A stretch of 38,267 nt of DNA, taken from the NCBI RefSeq assembly GCF_005889725.1, contig NZ_VCKX01000102.1:1-38267 (forward strand), in the 5' to 3' direction. The position numbers were made by a program, and so were the translations under genes. Source of the DNA: Nonomuraea zeae (GTDB lineage Bacteria > Actinomycetota > Actinomycetes > Streptosporangiales > Streptosporangiaceae). Below are positions 1-8,733 of this stretch, one piece after another (the first letter of the stretch is position 1; each line of letters begins with the position of its first letter). Below the pieces are notes generated by a model. It was not told the origin of the DNA. It saw only the letters and a program-made list of their open reading frames with translations, and did no database searches.

Positions 1-2
1 GT

Positions 3-2411
3 CAGGCGCAGGTGCGGGGGGTGAGCGGGGTCTGGAAGGACCTGACGGACAACGTCAACTTCATGGCCTCCAACCTCACCAGCCAGGTACGCAACATCGC
101 CCAGGTCGCCACCGCGGTCGCCAACGGAGACCTGCTGAAGAAGATCGACGTGGACGCCCGCGGCGAGATCCTCGAGCTGAAGACCACCATCAACACGATG
201 GTCGACACGCTGTCCTCGTTCTCCTCCGAGGTGACGCGGGTGGCGCGCGAGGTGGGCTCCGAAGGCAGGCTGGGCGGCCAGGCCGAGGTCGAGGGCGTCT
301 ACGGCACCTGGGAGCGCCTGACGAAGAACGTCAACCAGCTCGCCGGCAACCTCACCACCCAGGTGCGCGCCATCGCCGAGGTGGCCAGCGCCGTCGCCCA
401 GGGCGACCTGAGCCGCTCGATCAGCGTCGAGGCCAAGGGCGAGGTCGCCGAGCTGAAGAACAACGTCAACCTCATGGTCGCCAACCTGCGCGAGACCACC
501 CGCGCCAAGGACTGGCTGGAGAGCAACCTCGCCCGCATCGCCGGGCTCATGCAGGGCCACCGCGACCTGGTCGAGGTGGCGGATCTGATCCTGCGGGAGC
601 TGACACCGCTGGTCAGCGCGCAATACGGCGCGTTCTTCCTGGCCGAGCCCGACTCGCTGGACGGCGGGCTCGGCTTCATCGCCGGCTACGGCGCCGCCCA
701 CGACGTGCTGCCCGCCCCCGGCAGCCCGGGGCCGGGGCTGATCAGGCAGGCCGCCCTGGAGCGCAAGCGCATCCTGCTCGACGACGTGCCGGCCGGCTAC
801 ATCAAGGTCCACACGGGGCTGGGCGAGGCCGCACCGGCCAGTGTGGTGGTGCTGCCGATCGTGTTCGAGGACAAGGTGCTCGGGGTGATCGAGCTGGCCT
901 CGTTCAGCCGGTTCAGCGACGTCCACCTGGCCTTCTTCGACCAGTTCGGGGTCACCATCGGCGTCGCCATCAACACGATCATCGCCAACGCCCGCACCGA
1001 GTCGCTGCTGTCGGAGTCGCAGCGGCTGGCCCAGCAGCTCCAGGGCCGCTCGGACGAGCTGCAGCGCCAGCAGGCCGAGCTGCGCAAGTCCAACGCCGCG
1101 CTGGAGGAGAAGGCCCACCTGCTGGCCACCTCGTCCCGCTACAAGTCCGAGTTCCTGGCGAACATGTCCCACGAGCTGCGCACGCCGCTCAACAGCCTGC
1201 TCATCCTGGCCAGGCTGCTGGCCGACAACCCGGAGGGGAACCTGTCGGCGCAGGAGGTCGAGTTCGCCAGCGCGATCCACAACGCGGGCAGCGACCTGCT
1301 CCAGCTCATCAACGACATCCTCGACCTGTCCAAGATCGAGGCGGGGCGGATGGACGTACGGCCCGAGAAGCTGCCGCTGAGCAAGCTGCTCGACTACGTG
1401 GACGCCACGTTCAGGCCGCTGACGGTCGATCGCGGGCTGACGTTCGAGATCGAGGTCAGCCCCGGCACGCCGCACGTGCTCCACAACGACGAGCGCCGGC
1501 TCCAGCAGATCCTGCGCAACCTGCTGTCCAACGCGGTCAAGTTCACCGCGGTCGGCGAGGTGCGCCTGGAGGTGTCGGTCGACCGGGGCACGCTGGAGGC
1601 GGGGCCCGACACGGACGTGATCGCGTTCGCGGTCCGCGACACCGGCATCGGCATCGCGGCCGACAAGCTGCCGGCCATCTTCGGCGCGTTCCAGCAGGCC
1701 GACGGCACCACCAGCCGCAAATACGGCGGCACGGGGCTGGGGCTGTCGATCAGCAGCGAGATCGCGCGCCTGCTCGGCGGGGTGATCCACGCCAGCAGCC
1801 AGCCGGGCGTGGGCAGCACGTTCACCCTCTACGTGCCTGCAAGATGCCCCGTCTCCGCCGCGGCGGGCGAGACGGAGTGGGAGCCCGAGCCCGCGCCGAA
1901 GACGGCCGAGTCACGCGCGACACCCGCGCAGGCCGAGTGGCCGGCCACGGAGAACGACGAGCTGTGGCCGTGCTCCTCCCGGCTCACCGAGCTCAAGGAA
2001 GGTCCGCTGGGCGCGGTGTTCGAGGGGCGGCGGGTGCTCATCGTGGACGACGACATCCGCAACGTCTACGCCCTGACCCACGTGCTCAGCCGCCTCGGCA
2101 TGGAGGTCGTCTACGCCGAGAACGGCAGGGAGGGCATCGAGGCGCTGGAGCGCGAGGAGGAGATCGCGCTCGTCCTCATGGACGTGATGATGCCGGAGAT
2201 GGATGGTTACGAGACCCTCGTCGCCGTACGCGAGATGCCACGGTTCGCGGGCCTGCCGATCATCGCGCTCACCGCCAAGGCGATGCGGGGGGACCGGGAG
2301 AAGACGATCGCCTGCGGGGCCTCCGACTACGTGCCGAAACCCGTGGACCTCGATCATCTGCTGGAGGTGATGCGCGGGTGGCTCGCGGGCGAGAGAGAGG
2401 GGAGCGGATGA
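3..2411 (+). CDS. osaA: OsaA-like hybrid sensor histidine kinase (5' partial)
   Basis: The reading frame is open from the first base, so the N-terminus lies outside the window. Visible domains in order: tandem HAMP-like repeats (recurring pattern V-A-x-A-V-A-x-G-D-L then K/A-G-E-x-x-E-L-K, about residues 1-165), a GAF-like sensor domain (about 180-335), a coiled coil, HisKA with phospho-acceptor His in MSHELRTPLN (codon 1170-1172), HATPase_c with N-box, DTGIGIA and GGTGLGLS, and a C-terminal receiver domain with phospho-acceptor Asp in LMDVMMPEMDG (codon 2181-2183). It should autophosphorylate and pass the phosphate internally to its receiver. No membrane segment is seen in this part, so it is probably cytoplasmic. 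The stop overlaps the start of the next gene (ATGA). Domain layout, the following response regulator and nearby ftsK match osaA/osaB, the osmoadaptation system of Streptomyces coelicolor as I recall it; the symbol is therefore inferred from synteny. Confidence 0.85.
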   Translation, partial: QAQVRGVSGVWKDLTDNVNFMASNLTSQVRNIAQVATAVANGDLLKKIDVDARGEILELKTTINTMVDTLSSFSSEVTRVAREVGSEGRLGGQAEVEGVYGTWERLTKNVNQLAGNLTTQVRAIAEVASAVAQGDLSRSISVEAKGEVAELKNNVNLMVANLRETTRAKDWLESNLARIAGLMQGHRDLVEVADLILRELTPLVSAQYGAFFLAEPDSLDGGLGFIAGYGAAHDVLPAPGSPGPGLIRQAALERKRILLDDVPAGYIKVHTGLGEAAPASVVVLPIVFEDKVLGVIELASFSRFSDVHLAFFDQFGVTIGVAINTIIANARTESLLSESQRLAQQLQGRSDELQRQQAELRKSNAALEEKAHLLATSSRYKSEFLANMSHELRTPLNSLLILARLLADNPEGNLSAQEVEFASAIHNAGSDLLQLINDILDLSKIEAGRMDVRPEKLPLSKLLDYVDATFRPLTVDRGLTFEIEVSPGTPHVLHNDERRLQQILRNLLSNAVKFTAVGEVRLEVSVDRGTLEAGPDTDVIAFAVRDTGIGIAADKLPAIFGAFQQADGTTSRKYGGTGLGLSISSEIARLLGGVIHASSQPGVGSTFTLYVPARCPVSAAAGETEWEPEPAPKTAESRATPAQAEWPATENDELWPCSSRLTELKEGPLGAVFEGRRVLIVDDDIRNVYALTHVLSRLGMEVVYAENGREGIEALEREEEIALVLMDVMMPEMDGYETLVAVREMPRFAGLPIIALTAKAMRGDREKTIACGASDYVPKPVDLDHLLEVMRGWLAGEREGSG

Positions 2412-3010
2412 ACCGCCAGGTCAAGATCCTGCTGGTGGACGACAACGACGAGAGCCTGCTCGCCCTGGAAGCCGTGCTGCGGCCGCTCCAGCAACTGCTG
2501 TACAAGGCCAGGTCCGGGCAGGAGGCGATGAAGCTGATGCTGCGCAACGACTTCGCGGTCGTCCTGCTCGACGTGCTCATGCCCGGCATGGATGGATTCG
2601 AGACCGCCACCCACATCAAACGGCTCGACCAGACCCGCGACGTGCCCATCATCTTCCTGACCGGCACCGAGCCCACCGCGGGCTCGGCGTTCCGCGGCTA
2701 CGCGGTCGACTACCTCACCAAGCCCTTCGACCCGTGGGTGCTCAGGTCCAAGGTGGCGGTCTTTCTCGAGCTGTTCAGGAAGAACGCCGTGCTGGTGGAG
2801 CAGACCGCGCTGCTCACCCAGCTGGTCCAGGACAACGAGGCGCTGTCGGACTTCGCGCGGCGGCTCGGCCTGGTCGAGTCGCGTCTCGCGGACCTGGCCG
2901 GGACGACCTCGGACGACGAGGGGCTGACGGACGCGATCAAGGACCTGGCCGACCGGGTGGCGGCCATGCAGGAGGCCTTCGAGGCGGTCTCGTCGGCCTC
3001 CGCCGGCTGA
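2408..3010 (+). CDS. osaB: OsaB-like response regulator, receiver plus coiled coil
   Basis: This 200-residue protein starts at the ATG that overlaps the kinase stop (ATGA), implying translational coupling. Residues 1-120 form a receiver domain: acidic DDN at 11-13, phospho-acceptor D55 in LLDVLMPGMDG, T85 and K105 of LTKP. The rest (about 120-200) has no DNA-binding domain but heptad-like leucine and valine spacing with charged residues, suggesting a coiled coil for dimerisation or partner binding. It is the likely phosphate recipient of the upstream hybrid kinase, working by protein-protein contact rather than by binding DNA. OsaB of Streptomyces, lying beside ftsK, has this same plan (from memory). 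Expression probably follows the kinase, and two stem-loops end the transcript. Confidence 0.85.
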   Translation: MNRQVKILLVDDNDESLLALEAVLRPLQQLLYKARSGQEAMKLMLRNDFAVVLLDVLMPGMDGFETATHIKRLDQTRDVPIIFLTGTEPTAGSAFRGYAVDYLTKPFDPWVLRSKVAVFLELFRKNAVLVEQTALLTQLVQDNEALSDFARRLGLVESRLADLAGTTSDDEGLTDAIKDLADRVAAMQEAFEAVSSASAG

Positions 3011-3021
3011 CGCCGAAGTCC

Positions 3022-3046
3022 CCCTGAGCGCGGAGACCGGGCGCTC
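3022..3046 (+). terminator. First of two stem-loops after osaB
   Basis: Eleven bases after the osaB stop, GAGCGC (3026-3031) can pair with GCGCTC (3041-3046). The left side CCCTGAGCGC (3022-3031) is an exact copy of the left arm of the stronger hairpin at 3068. There is no T-tract, as is usual for high-G+C actinobacterial terminators. Confidence 0.4.
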
Positions 3047-3067
3047 GTCCCCTGGGTCCGGCGCCGT

Positions 3068-3096
3068 CCCTGAGCGCGCGGCTCGGGCGCTCAGGG
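3068..3096. terminator. Bidirectional 10-bp stem-loop terminator
   Basis: CCCTGAGCGC (3068-3077) is perfectly complementary to GCGCTCAGGG (3087-3096), leaving a 9-base loop. It lies between the convergent osaB and phosphatase genes, and its right arm contains the phosphatase stop codon (3091-3093). It can serve both transcripts. Confidence 0.7.
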
Positions 3097-3756
3097 GATG
3101 AGTGCGGCGCGCAGGCGTCGCACGTGCCCCGGGGTCAGGCCGTTGACGAGCAGGAGGGCCTCCGCGCCGCCCTGCCGCCGCAGCGCGGCCAGGAACGTGC
3201 GCATCGCGCTCTCCGGCGCCTCCAGCAGCGCGGACGGCGTGCCGGCCGGCAGGCTCAGCTCCAGCATCCGCAGCAGGCCGGGCAGCGCCTTGGCGGTGAG
3301 CGCGTAGTCGCGGACGATGGCCTCGTGCTCCACGCCGAGCAGGTCGAGGATCAGCGCGACGACGATCCCCGTGCGGTCCTTGCCCGCGGCGCAGTGGACC
3401 AGGGCGGGCAGCCCGTCGGCGATCTCCGCGATCACGCCGGCGAACCAGGGCGTCCTGTGCTGGAGCAGGCCCACGTACAGGTCGCCGAGCTCCAGGTCGG
3501 GCGGCAGCGTGGCCAGGTGGGCGGGGGAGGAGGCGGTGCCGGCGCCGAGCGGCGCGTGCCTGACGGCGCCGCCCAGGACGAGCGCCCAGTCGCCGGTGGT
3601 CCGCTCGTCGTCGCCGCGCAGGTCGGCGATGAGGCGCAGGCCAGCGACGAGCTCGGCGTCGGCGGGGGTGAGCGTGTGCGGTTGCGCCGAGCGGTACAGC
3701 ACGCCGGGACGCAGCGCGGTCTCCGCCGCGACGTCCCTGAAGTTCAGGAGGGGCAT
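3091..3756 (-). CDS. Tyrosine/dual-specificity-type protein phosphatase
   Basis: A 221-residue protein with the Cys-x5-Arg phosphatase loop HCAAGKDRTG (C122, R128), the K-D-R-T-G form typical of bacterial tyrosine phosphatases of the Y_phosphatase3 family (MptpB/IphP type). N-terminal N-F-R-D-V and the L-I-A-D-L-R-G-D-D-E-R motif around residues 42-52, with the general-acid-region Asp and Arg, fit the family. It should hydrolyse phosphotyrosine or phosphoinositide esters. I chose the ATG at 3756, where the family homology begins; an in-frame ATG at 3828 would add 24 unconserved residues. No clear ribosome site precedes 3756, but TATACC lies six bases before the ATG, so a leaderless mRNA is possible. 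It stands alone, divergent from ftsK and convergent with osaB. Its substrate is unknown; the nearby histidine kinase is not an obvious target. Confidence 0.85.
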   Translation of the reverse strand: MPLLNFRDVAAETALRPGVLYRSAQPHTLTPADAELVAGLRLIADLRGDDERTTGDWALVLGGAVRHAPLGAGTASSPAHLATLPPDLELGDLYVGLLQHRTPWFAGVIAEIADGLPALVHCAAGKDRTGIVVALILDLLGVEHEAIVRDYALTAKALPGLLRMLELSLPAGTPSALLEAPESAMRTFLAALRRQGGAEALLLVNGLTPGHVRRLRAALIP

Positions 3757-3902
3757 AGGCCAGGTATACGAACGTCTTATGAGCTGAAATAGCGTGTTCA
3801 ATGGGATGCCGGGTGAATTTTCCGTCATCTTTGAGGGGCACCTGCCGCGTCCCCGGCGAGCCTCCGCGCGTTACGCGGTGTCTCCGACGTACCTTTGGCA
3901 TC

Positions 3903-6410
3903 ATGGCCACCCGTACGCCGAAAAGCTCATCGAAGGGGCCGGCGAAGCGGTCGGCCTCGGCCCGCTCGACCCCCGCGAAGCGGACCGGCTCGTCGGCCGG
4001 GCGTCCCAGGGCGAAGGCGCCGTCCGCCGGCCGCAAGCCCTCCGCGACCCACCCCGACCCGATCACCTGGGTCTTCACGATGATCGGCAAGCTGATCGTC
4101 GGGCTGTGGATGCTGCTCGCCAACGGCATCGGCAGCACGGCTCGCGCGCTGGGCAAGAACGCCCGCGAGCTGGATCCGGCGCACAGACGCGACGGGGTCG
4201 GGCTGACGGTGCTCGCGGGCGCGATCGTGGTCGCGGCCATGACGTGGCGCAACTCCGACGGCGCGGTCTCCGGCGTGGTCAACGCGACCGTGCGCGGCGT
4301 GTTCGGCTCGCTGGCCTGGGCGCTGCCGCTGCTGCTCGGCCTGCTGGCCTGGCGCTACCTGCGCCACCCCGACCAGAACGCCGACACCGGCCGGATGGTG
4401 ATCGGGTGGGCGGCGCTGCTGGTCGGCGTGCTGGGCGTGATCCACGTGGCCAACGACACCCCCTACCCGGCCGGCGAGGGCCAGGGCATGGACAAGGTGT
4501 CGCAGGCCGGCGGCATGATCGGGTTCATCGTGTCCGCGCCGCCGATGAGCATCCTGCCGCCGTGGATCACGATTCCGCTGCTGCTGCTCCTGTCCGGGTT
4601 CGGCGTGCTGGTGATCACCGCCACGCCGGTGCACCGGATCCCCGAGCGGCTGTCGGAGCTCAAGCACCTGCTGTTCGAGCGGCATGCCGAGCCTGAGCCG
4701 CGCGAGCCGGGCAAGAAGCGGGTCAGGACCAAGAAGCCCGACGGCGGCGAGCCCGTCGAGATCATCAAGCCGTACGACACGCCGGTGCTGGCGGAGAAGG
4801 ACAAGAGGCCCGACCACTCGCCCGAGATCGTGCCCGGGCTGACGGACGAGGACGAGGTGCCCGCTCCGGAGGCCGAGCGCAAGCCTGAGCCGCCGCAGCC
4901 GACGCCCGCGCCCCGCAAGGTGGAGCAGCTCGTGCTGTCGCCGCAGGCGGGGCCGTACAGCCTTCCTGACCTGCAGTTCCTGAAGCAGGGCACCGCGCCG
5001 AAGCCGCAGACCAAGGCCAACACGACCGTGGTGAACGCGCTGACCAGCGTGATGGAGCAGTTCACCATCGACGCCCAGGTGATCGGGTTCACCCGGGGCC
5101 CGACCGTGACGCGTTACGAGATCGAGCTGGGCCCGGCCGTGAAGGTGGAGAAGGTCACGGCCCTCACCAAGAACATCGCGTATGCCGTCAAGTCGGCAGA
5201 TGTCCGGATCCTGTCTCCCATCCCGGGTAAGTCGGCGATCGGGGTCGAGATCCCCAACGCGGACAAGGACCTGGTGTCCCTGGGCGACGTGCTGCGCGCC
5301 CAGGTGGCGCAGGCCGACCATCACCCGATGATCGTGGGCCTGGGTAAAGACGTCGAGGGCCGCACCATCGTCGCGAACCTCGCCAAGATGCCTCACCTGC
5401 TCATCGCGGGCGCGACCGGCGCCGGCAAGTCGGTCTGCGTCAACGGCCTCATCACCAGCATCCTCATGCGCGCCACCCCAGACGAGGTGCGGATGGTGCT
5501 GGTCGACCCCAAGCGGGTCGAGCTCAGCGTGTACGAGGGCATCCCCCACCTGATCACCCCGATCATCACCAACCCGAAGAAGGCCGCCGAGGCCCTCGAA
5601 TGGGTGGTCGGCGAGATGGACCGGCGCTACGACGACCTGGCCGCGTCGGGGTTCAGGCACGTGGACGAGTTCAACAAGGCCGTGCGGGCGGGCAAGCTGC
5701 AGCCGCCCCCCGGCAGCGAGCGGGTCTACCAGCCGTACCCGTACCTGCTGGTGATCGTGGACGAGCTGGCCGACCTGATGATGGTGGCCCCGCGCGACGT
5801 CGAGGACTCGATCGTGCGCATCACGCAGCTGGCCCGCGCGGCGGGTATCCACCTCGTGATCGCCACCCAGCGGCCGTCGGTTGACGTCGTGACCGGCCTG
5901 ATCAAGGCGAACGTGCCGTCCAGGCTGGCGTTCGCGGTGTCCTCGCTCACCGACTCGCGGGTCATCCTCGACCAGCCGGGCGCCGACAAGCTGGTCGGCC
6001 AGGGCGACGCGCTGTTCCTGCCGATGGGCGCGAGCAAGCCCATCCGGATCCAGAACGCGTTCGTCTCCGAGAAGGAGATCGCCGAGATCGTCAAGCACTG
6101 CAAGACGCAGATGCAGGTCGAATATCGCGAGGACGTCGCCGCCGCGCCGGTCAAGCGGGAGATCGACGAGGACATCGGCGACGACCTCGACCTGCTCGTG
6201 CAGGCGGCCGAGCTGATCGTGACCACCCAGTTCGGCTCGACGTCGATGCTCCAGCGCAAGCTGCGGGTCGGCTTCGCCAAGGCCGGGCGGCTGATGGACC
6301 TGCTCGAAAGCCGCAACGTGGTCGGCCCGAGCGAGGGTTCCAAGGCTCGCGAGGTGCTCGTGAAGCCCGACGATCTGGCGGGTTTGCTGGCCGACCTGCG
6401 TGGCGAATGA
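3903..6410 (+). CDS. ftsK: DNA translocase FtsK/SpoIIIE
   Basis: An 835-residue septal DNA pump that moves chromosomes through the closing division or sporulation septum. A basic Lys/Arg/Ser/Pro-rich N-terminus (about 1-50) precedes four membrane segments (about 55-265), a charged Pro/Glu-rich linker (about 270-360), then the RecA-like motor. Walker A GATGAGKS is at 503-510 (K509) and Walker B LLVIVDELADLM has its Asp at about 620. The C-terminal winged-helix gamma domain (about 765-835; LIVTTQFGSTSMLQRKLRVG) reads polar KOPS-like DNA sequences. Length and order are normal for actinobacterial FtsK. The ATG at 3903 was chosen because the 34 residues before it, from 3801, are not FtsK-like; there is no strong ribosome site, so leaderless translation is possible. 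The gene is divergent from the phosphatase. Confidence 0.95.
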   Translation: MATRTPKSSSKGPAKRSASARSTPAKRTGSSAGRPRAKAPSAGRKPSATHPDPITWVFTMIGKLIVGLWMLLANGIGSTARALGKNARELDPAHRRDGVGLTVLAGAIVVAAMTWRNSDGAVSGVVNATVRGVFGSLAWALPLLLGLLAWRYLRHPDQNADTGRMVIGWAALLVGVLGVIHVANDTPYPAGEGQGMDKVSQAGGMIGFIVSAPPMSILPPWITIPLLLLLSGFGVLVITATPVHRIPERLSELKHLLFERHAEPEPREPGKKRVRTKKPDGGEPVEIIKPYDTPVLAEKDKRPDHSPEIVPGLTDEDEVPAPEAERKPEPPQPTPAPRKVEQLVLSPQAGPYSLPDLQFLKQGTAPKPQTKANTTVVNALTSVMEQFTIDAQVIGFTRGPTVTRYEIELGPAVKVEKVTALTKNIAYAVKSADVRILSPIPGKSAIGVEIPNADKDLVSLGDVLRAQVAQADHHPMIVGLGKDVEGRTIVANLAKMPHLLIAGATGAGKSVCVNGLITSILMRATPDEVRMVLVDPKRVELSVYEGIPHLITPIITNPKKAAEALEWVVGEMDRRYDDLAASGFRHVDEFNKAVRAGKLQPPPGSERVYQPYPYLLVIVDELADLMMVAPRDVEDSIVRITQLARAAGIHLVIATQRPSVDVVTGLIKANVPSRLAFAVSSLTDSRVILDQPGADKLVGQGDALFLPMGASKPIRIQNAFVSEKEIAEIVKHCKTQMQVEYREDVAAAPVKREIDEDIGDDLDLLVQAAELIVTTQFGSTSMLQRKLRVGFAKAGRLMDLLESRNVVGPSEGSKAREVLVKPDDLAGLLADLRGE

Positions 6411-6506
6411 CCCCAATGCATGCTTGCTCGGCGGTTACTGGTTGAATATGAACCACTACGCAACGTCGTGGTGGGGCAGTTCAGGCGCCGTGGGGAGGCG
6501 TTCGCA

Positions 6507-7265
6507 GTGCAGGAGCAGAGCATCGGGGCCATGCTGGCGGCGGCCAGGCAGTCCGCCGGGCTGACGGTCACGCAGGTCAGTGCGGCCACCAATATCCGTG
6601 AAGCGATCATCCATTGCATCGAGCAGGATGACTACGGCCAATGTGGAGGTCATTTCTACGCCAGAGGGCACGTCAAGGCCCTGGCCAAGGCGGTCGGGCT
6701 GGATCCCGAGGCCACGGTCCACCTCTACGACCAGCAGAACGGCGGGGCGCCGCAGCCGGTGCGGGCCGCGGCCGTGTTCCAGGCCGACCGCAAGATCCAC
6801 CTGCCGGAGCGGCGGGGGCCGAACTGGACGATGGCGCTCGGGGTGGCGCTGGCCATCGTCGTGGTCTTCGGCATGATGCGGGTGCTCGGCGGCGCGAGCG
6901 ACCAGGTGCGCACGGGTGACGTGCGCGTGGCCTCGGCCCGGCCGAGCGTGCCGCCCAACAGGCCCATCACCGAGTCGCCGAAGCCCACGCCGTCCAAGAA
7001 GAGCAAGGGCATGGTGACGGTCAGCATGCTGGCCAAGCGGTCGTCGTACGTGAACGTGCGCGACGCCGAAGGGCGCAAGCTGTTCTCGGGCACGCTGAAG
7101 GCGGGAAAGACCTCCGTCTGGCGCGCCGCCGATCAGGTGCACGTGCTGCTGGCTGACGCCGGAGCCGTTACGCTGCAGGTCAACGGCAAGAAAGTGAAAA
7201 AGCTCGGCGGCCGGGGAGAGACGGTGCAGCGCTCGTTCGGGCCGCCGAAACCGCAGTCACGGTAG
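6507..7265 (+). CDS. RodZ-like membrane HTH protein
   Basis: A 252-residue protein with a Cro/CI-type helix-turn-helix of the RodZ kind (HTH_25; about residues 8-75, with G-x-x-L-x-x-A-R and T-V-x-Q-V-S), one membrane segment (about 110-132, TMALGVALAIVVVFGMMRVL), a Pro/Ser/Lys-rich stretch and a C-terminal DUF4115-like beta domain outside the membrane (about 175-245). RodZ proteins link MreB cytoskeleton to the wall machinery; actinobacterial versions beside ftsK are less understood. The GTG at 6507 was preferred because GGGGAGG lies about 8 bases upstream and the homology starts there; an ATG at 6420 would add 29 residues. It follows ftsK by 96 bases on the same strand. Confidence 0.8.
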   Translation: MQEQSIGAMLAAARQSAGLTVTQVSAATNIREAIIHCIEQDDYGQCGGHFYARGHVKALAKAVGLDPEATVHLYDQQNGGAPQPVRAAAVFQADRKIHLPERRGPNWTMALGVALAIVVVFGMMRVLGGASDQVRTGDVRVASARPSVPPNRPITESPKPTPSKKSKGMVTVSMLAKRSSYVNVRDAEGRKLFSGTLKAGKTSVWRAADQVHVLLADAGAVTLQVNGKKVKKLGGRGETVQRSFGPPKPQSR

Positions 7266-7323
7266 TCACCTGGGGATCCGGTGCATCGGGTGGTGGCCAA
7301 CTCCCGATACCGTAGTGTTCACC

Positions 7324-8733
7324 ATGTCATCCCGCCGAACCGCATCGCTGATCACCCTGGGCTGCGCGCGCAACGAGGTCGACTCCGAGGAGCTGGCCGC
7401 GCGACTTGAGGCTGCCGGTTGGCAGCTGGGCGACGACGACCCCGATGTCGTCGTCGTCAACACGTGTGGCTTCATTGACTCGGCCAAGAAAGACTCCATC
7501 GACACGCTGCTGGCCGCCGCGGACTCGGGCGCGAAGGTGGTGGCCGCGGGCTGCATGGCCGAGCGCTACGGCAATGAGCTGGCCGAGGCGCTGCCAGAGG
7601 CCAGCGCGGTCATCTCCTTCGACGACTACGCCGAGATCGGCGGCCGGCTCGACGACGTGCTGGAGGGCCGGCCGCTCAAGCCGCACTCGCCACGCGACCG
7701 CCGCACCTTGCTACCCATCTCGCCGGTGGATCGTGCCAGCGCGCAGACGACGAGCATCCCGGGCCACGGCGACCTGCCCGACGGGGTAGCGCCCGCCAGC
7801 GGCCCGCGTGTGCTGCGCAAACGGCTCGACGAGAGCCCCGTGGCCTCGCTCAAGCTGGCCTCCGGCTGCGACCGGCGCTGCACGTTCTGCGCCATCCCGG
7901 CCTTCCGTGGCTCCTACGTCTCGCGCAAGCCCGACGAGCTGCTGGCCGAAGCCGACTGGCTGGCCCACAGGGGCGTGCGCGAGCTCGTCCTCGTGAGCGA
8001 AAACTCCACGTCCTACGGCAAGGACCTCGGCGACCTGCGGGCGCTGGAGAAGCTGCTGCCCGAACTGGCCGCGGTCGAGGGCATCGACCGGGTGCGGGTC
8101 AGCTACCTGCAGCCCGCCGAGCTGCGTCCCGGCCTGATCGAGACGATCACCGGCACAGAGGGCATCGCCCCCTACTTCGACCTGTCATTCCAGCACGCCA
8201 GCGGCACCGTCCTGCGCAGGATGCGCCGCTTCGGCGACCCCGAGCGCTTCCTGGGGCTGCTGCAGAGCGTGCGTGCGCGCGCCCCTGAGGCCGGCGTGCG
8301 CTCCAACTTCATCGTGGGCTTCCCCGGGGAGACCGAGGAGGAGTTCGGCGAGCTGGTCGGCTTCCTGGAGGAGGCCAGGCTCGACGTCATCGGCGTGTTC
8401 GGCTATTCCGACGAGGACGGCACCGAGGCCGCCGATCTGCCGGGCAAGCTCGACCAGGAGGTCATCGACGAGCGCGTGCGCGTGCTCACCGAGCTGGCAG
8501 AGGAGCTGACCGCCCAGCGCGCGGAGGAGCGCATCGGGACCGAGGTGGACGTGCTGATCGACGACGACCTGGGCGACGGCGGTTACGAGGGCCGGGCCGC
8601 GCACCAGGGCCCCGAGGTCGACGGCTCCGTCACGGTGCAGGGCATCGGGCTGGTCAGGGGGCAGATCGTCCGCGCGGTCGTGGTCGACGCGGAAGGCGTC
8701 GACCTGATCGCGCGCATCAAGGCCGGTCCATGA
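7324..8733 (+). CDS. rimO: Ribosomal protein S12 methylthiotransferase RimO
   Basis: A 469-residue radical-SAM enzyme that adds a methylthio group to the conserved Asp of ribosomal protein S12. The N-terminal UPF0004 domain carries the cysteines of the auxiliary 4Fe-4S cluster: C14 in LGCARNEVDSE, C48 in NTCGFID and C77 in AAGCMAERYG. The radical-SAM motif C-x3-C-x2-C is CDRRCTFC (C182, C186, C189). A TRAM domain closes the C-terminus (about 400-469). The LGCARNEVDSE signature separates RimO from the tRNA enzyme MiaB. The ATG at 7324 is preferred to one three codons upstream. There is no good ribosome site, and TAGTGT stands just before it, so leaderless translation is possible. Its stop overlaps the pgsA start (ATGA). 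Confidence 0.95.
   Translation: MSSRRTASLITLGCARNEVDSEELAARLEAAGWQLGDDDPDVVVVNTCGFIDSAKKDSIDTLLAAADSGAKVVAAGCMAERYGNELAEALPEASAVISFDDYAEIGGRLDDVLEGRPLKPHSPRDRRTLLPISPVDRASAQTTSIPGHGDLPDGVAPASGPRVLRKRLDESPVASLKLASGCDRRCTFCAIPAFRGSYVSRKPDELLAEADWLAHRGVRELVLVSENSTSYGKDLGDLRALEKLLPELAAVEGIDRVRVSYLQPAELRPGLIETITGTEGIAPYFDLSFQHASGTVLRRMRRFGDPERFLGLLQSVRARAPEAGVRSNFIVGFPGETEEEFGELVGFLEEARLDVIGVFGYSDEDGTEAADLPGKLDQEVIDERVRVLTELAEELTAQRAEERIGTEVDVLIDDDLGDGGYEGRAAHQGPEVDGSVTVQGIGLVRGQIVRAVVVDAEGVDLIARIKAGP

Noticed and set aside
3764..3769. Another GTATAC, upstream of the phosphatase gene
   Set aside because: Its flanks do not match those of the four sites near the GntR gene and it is 30 kb away; it more likely belongs to a -10 element.
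3927..6416. Very long open frame on the minus strand opposite ftsK (829 codons)
   Set aside because: Its predicted protein is His/Arg/Gln-rich without any recognisable domain, and it mirrors the high-G+C third-position pattern of ftsK.
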